Source: Verrucomicrobiaceae bacterium (GTDB lineage Bacteria > Verrucomicrobiota > Verrucomicrobiia > Verrucomicrobiales > Verrucomicrobiaceae). From it: a stretch of 64,000 bases of DNA. Shown here one piece after another: positions 34,315 to 41,847 of the stretch. The notes under the pieces are model-generated. The model worked only from the letters and a program-made list of their open reading frames with translations, made no database searches and was not told the DNA's origin. The position numbers and the translations under genes are program-made. Position 1 is the first letter of the stretch. Each line of letters begins with the position of its first letter. The stretch is from the NCBI GenBank assembly GCA_027484445.1, contig JAIXSY010000041.1, forward strand, positions 62,001 to 126,000. The letters are read 5' to 3'.

Positions 34315-35061
34315 TCATTGAATGCTGCAAATCCGGTCAAACTCGTGCTCTAACTCGGCTTTGGTAAACCAGTGCTCTCCTGGCTGACGCGCGTCGTAGT
34401 CCCGGTGCATCAAAAGCGGCCTTATCGAACTTCGCATCCGCCAGTGAAATGGCGTCATTTGGTCCAAAAGAAATCCCGCTAGACTGAGCAAAGCGGCTAC
34501 GGACTCCACTTTCACGAAGCAAGATTTGGAAACCTTAATCTGACCTTTGGCTGACGCTCTGTGAAGTTCCAAAAGCCGCTGGAACAATCGATAAAGTTTG
34601 CTGGCCGCCCGGTCTTCTTTTCTGCCGCGCAGATGGCGAAAGGCAAGCACACCGATGTCACAGTAGTAAAGATCAACCTTCGTTAAATGCAGCGCGTCAG
34701 TGGAAACCTCCATCATGATGACTCCCCCCATCCTGCCAGAATAGGCATTACCCTCTGGAATGATGCCATAGGCTTCGAGGTCATCGATCTTTGGCCACAG
34801 CAGTGGATACGAAATGTCCCATCCAGGAGTTTTGCCCCGATAGGCGAGAACTTTGAGCTGGAACTCGCGAAGCGTATTGCCGATCCCAACTGCCAAATCA
34901 AACCCACCCCGATCATACTCCGTGGTGTAAATGAGCGGCAGGAGATGACGGGCAAAACAAGCCTCGTAAATCTGATAGCAAAGCCAGTGCTCCATCATCT
35001 TCTCCCGTTCGGTGGAGACATTTGGATTGCGGACGAAAGTGCTGAGATCACGGGTGCTCAT
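34315..35061 (-). CDS. Possible PD-(D/E)xK-fold nuclease
   Basis: 248 residues from ATG 35061, no family recognised with certainty. The segment TTEYDRGGFDLAVG, then REFQLKVLAY about 12 residues on, has the D...QxK spacing found in Mrr-like and other PD-(D/E)xK nucleases. A helical REKMMEHWLCYQIYEACFARH region precedes it. The rest (PFHWRMRSSIRPLLMH, LEHEFDRICSIQ) is unassigned. No methyltransferase or helicase gene adjoins it, so a classical restriction system is unlikely. It sits in a patch with VapBC-type and HNH genes, consistent with accessory or defence DNA. Confidence 0.5.
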   Translation of the reverse strand: MSTRDLSTFVRNPNVSTEREKMMEHWLCYQIYEACFARHLLPLIYTTEYDRGGFDLAVGIGNTLREFQLKVLAYRGKTPGWDISYPLLWPKIDDLEAYGIIPEGNAYSGRMGGVIMMEVSTDALHLTKVDLYYCDIGVLAFRHLRGRKEDRAASKLYRLFQRLLELHRASAKGQIKVSKSCFVKVESVAALLSLAGFLLDQMTPFHWRMRSSIRPLLMHRDYDARQPGEHWFTKAELEHEFDRICSIQ

Positions 35062-35113
35062 ACATCCTGCATGATGTCTGCCACTGGGCTGTGCGGCAAT
35101 GAGCTTGTGGACG

Positions 35114-35206
35114 TCACCGCCGCCCATTCAGAATCATCTCATTCATCTTCTGCCGCATCGCTTCCGTGTCGGGATCGGCGAAGGCGGTGCCGAGGTCCGG
35201 CGCAGG
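35114..35206 (-). pseudogene. In-frame tail after HNH stop codon
   Basis: Directly after the TAG stop of the HNH gene (35207-35209) the same frame stays open for 30 codons, reading PAPDLGTAFADPDTEAMRQK and ending LNGRR before a TGA at 35114-35116. The composition looks protein-like. It may be the rest of a longer HNH protein cut by a stop, or a leftover of another gene. No start of its own is convincing. Confidence 0.3.
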
Positions 35207-35614
35207 CTAGGAAACAAACAAATCTAACATCGCCTCGGCCTCACGCACGCGGATGCGGCGGGGGTGATTGAGATCGAGGGCCGACACGCTCGCCCGACCG
35301 ATGGCGCTGCGGCCTTCGACCTGCTTGCCAGCCCAGATGAAATGGTCAGTCCATGCCTGTTTGCGGGGATGGAACAACTCCACCTTCTCGCGGGTCGCTG
35401 GATCGATGGCATGGGAGCGGTCGGATTTGTGAAGATTGCAGCTCGGGCAGGCCAGGGCGAGATTTTCCTCCGACGACGAGCCGCCGCAGGTCAGCGGCAC
35501 GATATGCTCGATGTGAAAGGTGGCTCCCTGCAATGCCTGGCTCATGCCGCAGTATTCGCACCGGTGTCCTGCACGGTTCCGGACGAACTCAGCCAATGCT
35601 GCGGGCACGCTCAT
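35207..35614 (-). CDS. HNH endonuclease
   Basis: 135-residue single-domain HNH nuclease. The first zinc pair is in HRCEYCGM, the catalytic HIEHIVPLTCGGSS follows, the NLALACPSCN segment gives the second Cys pair and Asn, and HKSDRSHAID the last site. A downstream FHPRKQAWTDHFIWAG block is common in small stand-alone HNH proteins of cyanobacteria and PVC bacteria. The start overlaps the stop of the 74-codon gene upstream, so the two form a unit. Host or mobile-element role is open. Confidence 0.87.
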   Translation of the reverse strand: MSVPAALAEFVRNRAGHRCEYCGMSQALQGATFHIEHIVPLTCGGSSSEENLALACPSCNLHKSDRSHAIDPATREKVELFHPRKQAWTDHFIWAGKQVEGRSAIGRASVSALDLNHPRRIRVREAEAMLDLFVS

Positions 35615-35835
35615 GACGGGCGTTTGCCGAGCAATTGCAAGGCCTGCGCCCGGAGGAGCGAGATGTCTTCGCTCAATGCGGCCAAGGCCGAGAGTTCCTC
35701 TTTTTCAGATGGCAGCAAGAGTCCTTCATTGTTTCGATCCATGAGCTTTTGCAGGTGCCTGTCCGTCTCCTCTGGAAACTGAAAGTCACTGATGGATTCA
35801 ATCCACGAGGCCGGGGCAGCAATCGTTGCAGTCAT
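35611..35835 (-). CDS. Small partner protein upstream of HNH gene
   Basis: 74-residue acidic helical protein from ATG 35835 (MTATIAAPASWIESI). The core LMDRNNEGLLLPSEKEELSALAALSEDISLLRAQALQLLG is a helical hairpin often found encoded just before small HNH nucleases, with an ATGA overlap as here. It has no known catalytic motif. It might modulate or restrain the nuclease (inference from position only). Confidence 0.6.
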   Translation of the reverse strand: MTATIAAPASWIESISDFQFPEETDRHLQKLMDRNNEGLLLPSEKEELSALAALSEDISLLRAQALQLLGKRPS

Positions 35836-35884
35836 GACGGAAGGTGCAGGCGCGGAAGTCTTTGTCAATTCCAGGGCTTGTCTC

Positions 35885-36919
35885 TCACTTCGCCTTCTTG
35901 GCTTTCTTCTCGGGCCTCTTGACGTTGTTGTTCGCGGGGATCGGGCTTTCAAAGTCGGCATACATCTCTGGTTTGATGCCGCGGGCGTAAGCGCCACCGG
36001 CGAAGGTGTTCGGCTTGAAGGGGCCGACGAAGGCGATGTTGAGGTCGGCTTTGATCTGCTCTTCGAGACCGAGGGCCCAGAAGATGCCGTTCACGAGCAG
36101 GCGGCGATAGCCGTCGTTCGTGATGTCTTCGGAGGTGCCATACAGCGACGTGAAAACGCGGCCTTCTTTGCCAGAGGCGGATTTATAAGTGCGGGTCCAC
36201 TCGCTGGGCATCGGCAGCTTGGTGGTGTCAGCGGGGGAATCGGGCGTCATGCCATTGAGCGGCTGCGCCATGGTCAAAATCTCGCCGGAGGTCGGTTTGC
36301 CGACATAGCCGCCTGCCTGCACCCAGACGTCCTTCACGCCGCGCAGGATGGGATGAGCTGCCGCCTGCACGATGGTGATGCGAGTGCTCTGCACATGATT
36401 CTTGCCGTAATGGCCCACCCAGGTCTGGCCGAGCACCTGATGGCCGAAGCCGAGTTCGTAATCGCTGCCTTTGTAGTCGAAGGAATACTTCGCGTAGGGC
36501 GCGTCCTTCGGGATCTTGAAGCCGTGCGTGGCCGTGCGCAGGCCGACGACGGGGCCGCCGCGCTTCAAATACTCATCGAAGTGCTTCATCTGCTCTGCGG
36601 GGAAGTTTTGGAAGCGCAGGAACACCACCGCGAGGTCCGCCGTGTCCAGCGCCTCGATGCCGGGCATGTTCGACTTGTCACCCCCGACGATCTCGCCTGA
36701 CTCAGGATCAATGCCAAACAGCACCGTACACTTGAAGCCCTGATGCTTGGCCAAGATACGAGCCAACTGCGGCAGCGACTCCTCGGAGCGATACTCATGG
36801 TCATTCGCTAGGAAGACGATGTGCTTGCCTTTGCCAGGCCCTTCGGTGCCTTCATAGACCAGGGGCGCAGCCGTCGCGAAGGTGGCGAACGAGAGCAGAG
36901 TGAGGGGTGTGTGTTTCAT
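35885..36919 (-). CDS. ThuA domain protein, secreted
   Basis: 344-residue protein from ATG 36919 with a signal peptide (MKHTPLTLLSFATFATA). The ThuA-type glutamine-amidotransferase-like fold shows as HIVFLANDHEYRSEESLP, LAVVFLRFQNFPAEQMKHFDEYLKRGGPVVGLRTATHGF, and GRVFTSLYGTSEDITNDGYRRLLVNGIFWALG. ThuA domains are linked to sugar use (trehalose utilisation, 3-keto-sugar pathways). The C-terminus is Lys-rich (KRPEKKAKKAK). It lies in the same direction as the PVC cytochrome gene and shares that gene's leader sequence, suggesting common control. Confidence 0.87.
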   Translation of the reverse strand: MKHTPLTLLSFATFATAAPLVYEGTEGPGKGKHIVFLANDHEYRSEESLPQLARILAKHQGFKCTVLFGIDPESGEIVGGDKSNMPGIEALDTADLAVVFLRFQNFPAEQMKHFDEYLKRGGPVVGLRTATHGFKIPKDAPYAKYSFDYKGSDYELGFGHQVLGQTWVGHYGKNHVQSTRITIVQAAAHPILRGVKDVWVQAGGYVGKPTSGEILTMAQPLNGMTPDSPADTTKLPMPSEWTRTYKSASGKEGRVFTSLYGTSEDITNDGYRRLLVNGIFWALGLEEQIKADLNIAFVGPFKPNTFAGGAYARGIKPEMYADFESPIPANNNVKRPEKKAKKAK

Positions 36920-36972
36920 GCGGTTGAGAGGACTTCTAAGTCGTGCCTTTGCCGGGTGTTTTTGCGCCAAAA
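36920..36972 (-). promoter_or_regulatory. Leader shared with PVC cytochrome gene (copy 2)
   Basis: Minus-strand leader directly before the ThuA start. CGCAAAAACAC (36956-36966) and CGACTTAGAAG (36933-36943) keep the same 12-base spacing as in 33432-33483. The palindromic edge is TTTTGGCGCAAAA (36960-36972). The distance to the ATG differs by one base between the copies. Confidence 0.6.
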
Positions 36973-37160
36973 GGCGGACATGCGTTCTTTATTGATCCGA
37001 GGAAGCGACTGGAGGGTCGATAAGGTACCGGTTCTTGAGCAGTCATGAATGACAGGTTGCTTTTCAAACGTGCAGGCTGTCTGCTCAGCCATGCATTTAC
37101 CAGGGAGATTGGCTTTGTGAATCTTGATCGGCCATGCCTTGAGGTCAGGGAGGTGGTGAC

Positions 37161-38192
37161 TTGAAGTCTTTCCAATGCACCTGCGGGAACAGGCTCTTTT
37201 TTGAGAGCTCTCGCTGCCTCGTCTGCGGGCTTGATGTCGGTTACGAGCCAGTCCTGGGCGTGATGCGGCAGATCGACACCAGCTACCGGCTGTGTGCGAA
37301 TGGGCAGCGCCATGCGGTGTGCAACTGGCTGGTGCCTGCAAGCTCAGGCCAGGCTTTCTGCATCTCCTGCCGCCTGAACCGCACGATCCCCGACCTCAGG
37401 AGCGACCGAAATCGCCATCACTGGAGCCTGATGGAGGCGGCAAAGCGGCGTCTGCTGCACAGTTTGATCGGCTTTCACCTCTCGCTGCCGACACTCGCGG
37501 AAGATCCGTTGAATGGCCTAGCCTTTGACATCGTGAGCACTACGCTTGATCCCGCTGCCACCACGGGCCATCTCAGCGGCGTGATCACGGTGAGTCTGGA
37601 AGAGGCCGATGACACCTGGCGGCAGATCAATCGCCAGCAGCTCGGCGAGGCATCGCGGACGCTGCTGGGGCATTTTCGTCACGAAAGTGGCCATTACCTC
37701 TGGCATCGCTTCCTGTCTCGGCTGCACTGGGATCACCCCTCGCGCACGGCCTTTCGCACGCGCTTTGGCAATGACTCATTCGACTACGGCAGTGCTCTGG
37801 CGCGCTACTACCGGTATGGGCCTCCAGCCGACTGGCAGCAGCATTTCATCTCTGCCTACGCTGCCTCTCACCCCTGGGAAGACTGGGCGGAAACCTGGGC
37901 GCATTACCTACAGATGGTGGACGGCATTGAGACCTGCGAGCAGCTCGGCATCCAGGCGAGGCCTGCCTCTGCACTGCCTGCACTGACCCCTCTGCCCGCT
38001 GGGCTGGAGGCTAGTTCAGCGGAAGAAGATGCCAGCTTTCAGGCGCTGCTGCAGCGGTGGATCAGTCTCGCGACGAAGCTGAATGAGATCAGCCGTAGCT
38101 TTGGCGCACCTTTTTTGTATCCCTACGTGATCTCGGCAGCCGTGGCAGAAAAGCTGCGGCTAGCGCATCACTTTGCCAGCACCTGGCGGTAA
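37161..38192 (+). CDS. Zinc-ribbon zinc-binding peptidase family protein
   Basis: 343-residue putative metallopeptidase. The N-terminal zinc ribbon has CxC and CxxC pairs (C6, C8, C19, C22), with a second set C45, C54, C67 and C70. The catalytic motif HESGH (174-178) lies in LLGHFRHESGHYLWHRF, followed by an acidic DWAETWAHYLQM that probably provides the third metal ligand. It matches the cytoplasmic 'putative zinc-binding peptidase' family, whose substrates are unknown. The start is TTG at 37161, supported by GGGAGG 7 bp upstream; no better ATG or GTG is in frame. The region 36973-37160 before it shows nothing else. Confidence 0.82.
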   Translation: MKSFQCTCGNRLFFESSRCLVCGLDVGYEPVLGVMRQIDTSYRLCANGQRHAVCNWLVPASSGQAFCISCRLNRTIPDLRSDRNRHHWSLMEAAKRRLLHSLIGFHLSLPTLAEDPLNGLAFDIVSTTLDPAATTGHLSGVITVSLEEADDTWRQINRQQLGEASRTLLGHFRHESGHYLWHRFLSRLHWDHPSRTAFRTRFGNDSFDYGSALARYYRYGPPADWQQHFISAYAASHPWEDWAETWAHYLQMVDGIETCEQLGIQARPASALPALTPLPAGLEASSAEEDASFQALLQRWISLATKLNEISRSFGAPFLYPYVISAAVAEKLRLAHHFASTWR

Positions 38193-38408
38193 GGCCTCTC
38201 CCGTCGAGCCAAGGATGGAGAAAAAAGGCCGCTCATGAAGCGCAGAGCGGGGTCTGCAAGGCCATGAAGACTCGGGAAAGAGAGAACAGCCAGAAAATCC
38301 AGGATTGATGGAGCGAGGAAAACCAGTTAATTAAGCAGATTAAAATATTTAGCCTTGGAAGAAATCATGCTATTAGAATAAAAATCATAAACTCCACTCT
38401 CCCCAGCC
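38193..38408 (+). promoter_or_regulatory. AT-rich upstream region of division cluster
   Basis: The last ~90 bases (38320-38400) are strikingly AT-rich for this window, with TTAATTAAG, AAAATATTTAG and AATAAAAATCATAAAC. The site is suitable for the promoter of the long rsmH-ftsW transcript. No mraZ gene or MraZ-box repeats (TGGGN) are evident here. Confidence 0.4.
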
Positions 38409-39578
38409 ATGTCTCCCGAATGTGCTCTATCTGCCCCGCCGTGTGCGGTGATCTCGGGGATGTCCACGCTTGTCAGAGACCTGACGGAATGGGTTCAGCA
38501 TCAACTATTTCAGGTGGGAACCTGGCCTTGGTTTGGAGCCTCAGAAAACCTGGATGAAGCCGCTGTCCTTGCGCCTGCCCTGAGTCAGGAAGCTTTGACC
38601 CGAGGCCAAGGAAGCCTGCCCGAGCCCCCTGACGGTGAGCAGAGCGCTGCGCGCCAGCTCCCCTTTTACCACTTGCCGGTGCTGCTCGCTGAGGTGCTGG
38701 AGATTTTGGTGCCGAGCCTCGGGAAATTGATCTTCGATGGCACCCTGGGCGGCGGTGGCCACAGCGAGGCTCTGCTGCAGCAGGGTGCCGATGTGGTAGC
38801 AATGGATCAGGATGCAGAAGCTCTTGCGCACGCCAAAGCTCGGCTACAGGGCTACGGCGCTCGCTTTTGCGCGCTGAAAGGAAACTTTCGCGACTTCGGT
38901 CAAGTGCTGAAGGAAGCAGGGGTCGGCGGTCTGGATGGCATGCTGATCGACATTGGCGTGAGCAGTCGTCACCTGGATGCAGCAGAGCGCGGGTTCTCTT
39001 TCGCCAAAGATGGCCCCCTGGACATGCGCATGGATCGAGACCGCCCCCTCACTGCCGCAGACATCGTGAACACGGCCTCCCAGGAAGAACTGACCCGGAT
39101 TCTCTTCGAAAATGGTGAGGAGCCCCAGGCCCGTCGGATTGCACGTGCGATCTGCCAGGATCGGGTCAGCAAGCCCTTTCGCACCACCTCCCAGCTGGCA
39201 GACATGATCGCGCGTGTTTGCCCAAAGCACGGAAAAAAGCACCCGGCCACGCTCACCTTTCAGGCCCTGCGCTGCGAGGTGAATTCCGAACTGCCCGCGC
39301 TGCGTGATTTCCTGGCACAGGCTCCTCAGTGGCTGAAACCAGGCGGAAGAATCGCCGTCATCAGCTTCCACAGCATTGAGGACCGCATCGTCAAACATGC
39401 CTTTCAGCAATACGCCGCCCCTTTCATCGATCGTCCCGAATGGCCAGCTCCGAAACCGAATCCTCAACACTGCCTGCGTCTGATCACGAAGAAGCCTTTG
39501 GAGGCCACGGAGACAGAACTTCACCTGAATCCACGCGCCCGAAGCGCGCGCCTGCGCGCCGCCGAACGTCTGCCATGA
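38409..39578 (+). CDS. rsmH: 16S rRNA m4C1402 methyltransferase RsmH, N-extended
   Basis: 389-residue SAM-dependent methyltransferase that modifies C1402 of 16S rRNA. The RsmH domain begins near residue 85 (FYHLPVLLAEVLEIL) with LIFDGTLGGGGHSEALL, VVAMDQDAEAL, GMLIDIGVSSRHLD, RGFSFAKDGPLDMRMD, and late ISFHSIEDRIVKHAF. The first ~85 residues are an unusual addition (start MSPECALS, containing DLTEWVQHQLFQVGTW). ATG 38460 (residue 18) is an alternative, but no usual start lies closer to the domain, so an extension of at least ~65 residues seems real. It overlaps ftsL by four bases. Confidence 0.93.
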   Translation: MSPECALSAPPCAVISGMSTLVRDLTEWVQHQLFQVGTWPWFGASENLDEAAVLAPALSQEALTRGQGSLPEPPDGEQSAARQLPFYHLPVLLAEVLEILVPSLGKLIFDGTLGGGGHSEALLQQGADVVAMDQDAEALAHAKARLQGYGARFCALKGNFRDFGQVLKEAGVGGLDGMLIDIGVSSRHLDAAERGFSFAKDGPLDMRMDRDRPLTAADIVNTASQEELTRILFENGEEPQARRIARAICQDRVSKPFRTTSQLADMIARVCPKHGKKHPATLTFQALRCEVNSELPALRDFLAQAPQWLKPGGRIAVISFHSIEDRIVKHAFQQYAAPFIDRPEWPAPKPNPQHCLRLITKKPLEATETELHLNPRARSARLRAAERLP

Positions 39579-39937
39579 AGCTGAAACGCCATCATCACTA
39601 CCGCAACAAAATCGGCCTGTCGAAGCTGACGGCTGTTTTGGTGATATGTGGACTCGTGCTCGTGGGCACGCTCAGTTTCGTCGTCTGCAAAAACAAAACA
39701 GCAGCGATCGCCAAGGAACAACTCAAGGTGGAGCACGAAATCAAGCTGCTAAGCGGCGAGATCAACCTGCTAGAGCGGAAGATCGATCAAATGCTGGATG
39801 GGGCCAAGGTGCAACCCATCCTGCAAGCCAACGGGACATGGCTCCAGAAGATCAATCCGCAGATGCGATCGATTGTCCGTCTCAAGCCCATTCCCACCGC
39901 GAAAGCAGTCGCACAGACCGAACTCGCCCAGCCATGA
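39575..39937 (+). CDS. ftsL: FtsL-like cell division protein
   Basis: 120-residue bitopic membrane protein in the ftsL position between rsmH and ftsI. It has a basic cytoplasmic N-terminus (MKLKRHHHYRNK), one transmembrane helix (LTAVLVICGLVLVGTLSFVV), then a coiled coil (KEQLKVEHEIKLLSGEINLLERKIDQML), the FtsL plan. Sequence identity in this family is low, so the call rests on layout and context. It would join FtsB/FtsQ and FtsW/FtsI at the septum. It overlaps both neighbours (ATGA at 39575 and 39934). Confidence 0.75.
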   Translation: MKLKRHHHYRNKIGLSKLTAVLVICGLVLVGTLSFVVCKNKTAAIAKEQLKVEHEIKLLSGEINLLERKIDQMLDGAKVQPILQANGTWLQKINPQMRSIVRLKPIPTAKAVAQTELAQP

Positions 39938-41847
39938 ACTCAGCTGCTCTCAATCATCATCAGATCCGTCGTGATCGTCCGCTGATCAAAAGGATGCTTC
40001 TGGCGACATGCGTGCTGACGCTAGGCTTTTCGACCGTGGCATGGCGTCTGTATGACCTCCACCTCAAGCGTGGCCCTGCCCTGGCAGAAGAAGCTGCTGA
40101 AAAATTCAGGGACACCCGTCCCCTGCCTGCGCAGCGCGGCTCGATCAAAGATCTCAGCGGACGTTACTTGGCCTATGACGAAGAGATCTTCGACCTCAGC
40201 ACAGACCGCGTTCATTTGCATGAGCTACTGACCGCTCGTCTCGCCATCTCTGAGATGCGGAAAAAGAAGTATCCCTTCCCCTCCACGATCGGCTTAACCA
40301 AAGATCAAATCATCCAGACCTACCAACAACACATCGCGAAACACATCGCCCCAAAGCTAGGTCTCACGCCCGACTTGGTTCTGACCAAACTACAGTCGAA
40401 GGAGCCCATCGAAGTCCTGGCGGAAAAGATGAATGAAGATCAGGCCAAGGAATGGAAAGCGCTGCTTCAGCAGCATCACATCCGCGGTGTGTATGTGAAC
40501 TCAACCGTGCGCAGGCATTACCCCACCGAAAACCGTCTCGCCCTCATCGTAGGCGGCCTAGAAGAAGGCAGAGGTGGAGCACTCGGGATCGAAAAAACAC
40601 AAGAGGAGCTGCTTCGCGGCACCCCCGGCTATGTCGAAATCGAACATGACAAATCCGGCTGTGAACTCCCTTTGTATCGGGGTGAAACACGACTACCCGT
40701 GCATGGCCAGGACATTCACCTCACCATCGACATGGCAGTGCAAGACGCCGTCGATCACATCATCGAACAAGCCAACCTGCAATGGAAGCCCAACAAAATC
40801 ATGGCTGTCGTTACGGATGTGAAAGATGGCTCCATTTTGGCCATGAGCTTCCGTCCTGGGCATGACCGGAACGATCCTGAAAAGACGAACTGGAAGAACC
40901 TGTGCATCTGTGAGCCTTATGAGCCAGGCTCCACCTTCAAGATTGTAGCTTTCACGGGCGCTCTTGATACTGGGCGCATCAACTCACGCTCCACTTTCGA
41001 CTGTGAATTCGGAAGTTTTGTTGATCCCGTCTTGGGTGGAAAACCACTCACGGATCTGAAGAAAATGGGCATGGCTCCTGTGACCGACATCTTCAAGTAT
41101 TCGAGCAATGTCGGCACCTACAAGGTGGCCAAACGACTCGGCCAAACCGACTTCCTGGAATACGTGAAACGCTTTGGCTTTGGCAGTCCCACGAACCTGC
41201 CCCTGACAGGAGAAAAAGCTGGGCACTACAATTCTGATCCCAGGAAATGGTCGAACACCACCCACACCCGCTTTCCCATCGGCTATGAGATCAGCTGCAC
41301 TCCCATCCAAATGGTCATGGCCTACGCCGCCATCGCGAACAATGGTGTGCTCATGCGTCCTCGCTTGATCGACCGCATCGTCAGTGATGGCGGACGCCAG
41401 GTGCAAGTCTTCCCTGCGGAGTCCGTTGGCCAAGTCTGCAAAGGACAAACGGCACGCGCCATGCGTGAACTCTTTGAGTTGGTCGTAGAAGAAGGCACCG
41501 GAAGCCGTGCCAACACGGAAGGTCTGAAAGTGGCCGGAAAAACAGGAACCACCCGCCGCTACGATGCTAACTACACCTTCAAAGATGATAAAAGCGGGCG
41601 TTGGAAAAAAGGTGGTTATCCACCCAAGCAATGGATTGCCTCCTTTGCCGGCTATGCACCCGCTGATGACCCCAAGATCGCCTGTGTCGTCGTGCTCGAT
41701 TATCCGAAAACAGATGCCGATGATGCCGTCGGTGGCGGCAAAATGGCGGCCCCCATCTTTGGTGAAATTGCAGCCGAAGTGCTGAAGCAACTCTCCATCC
41801 GGCCGACTCGGCCACTCGCTCTCGAAAGAGGCACTCAGGAACCATGA
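39934..41847 (+). CDS. ftsI: Division transpeptidase FtsI (class B PBP)
   Basis: 637-residue septal penicillin-binding protein. A single N-terminal transmembrane helix (LLATCVLTLGFSTVAW), then the dimerisation domain with LPAQRGSIKDLSGRYLAYD. The transpeptidase domain has SxxK at S333 (EPGSTFK), SxN at S390-N392 (YSSNVG) and KTG at K536 (AGKTGTT). It crosslinks septal peptidoglycan with FtsW. The segment between residues 70 and 150 is longer than in many FtsI proteins. The gene starts in the ftsL stop and ends in the murE start. Confidence 0.93.
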   Translation: MNSAALNHHQIRRDRPLIKRMLLATCVLTLGFSTVAWRLYDLHLKRGPALAEEAAEKFRDTRPLPAQRGSIKDLSGRYLAYDEEIFDLSTDRVHLHELLTARLAISEMRKKKYPFPSTIGLTKDQIIQTYQQHIAKHIAPKLGLTPDLVLTKLQSKEPIEVLAEKMNEDQAKEWKALLQQHHIRGVYVNSTVRRHYPTENRLALIVGGLEEGRGGALGIEKTQEELLRGTPGYVEIEHDKSGCELPLYRGETRLPVHGQDIHLTIDMAVQDAVDHIIEQANLQWKPNKIMAVVTDVKDGSILAMSFRPGHDRNDPEKTNWKNLCICEPYEPGSTFKIVAFTGALDTGRINSRSTFDCEFGSFVDPVLGGKPLTDLKKMGMAPVTDIFKYSSNVGTYKVAKRLGQTDFLEYVKRFGFGSPTNLPLTGEKAGHYNSDPRKWSNTTHTRFPIGYEISCTPIQMVMAYAAIANNGVLMRPRLIDRIVSDGGRQVQVFPAESVGQVCKGQTARAMRELFELVVEEGTGSRANTEGLKVAGKTGTTRRYDANYTFKDDKSGRWKKGGYPPKQWIASFAGYAPADDPKIACVVVLDYPKTDADDAVGGGKMAAPIFGEIAAEVLKQLSIRPTRPLALERGTQEP

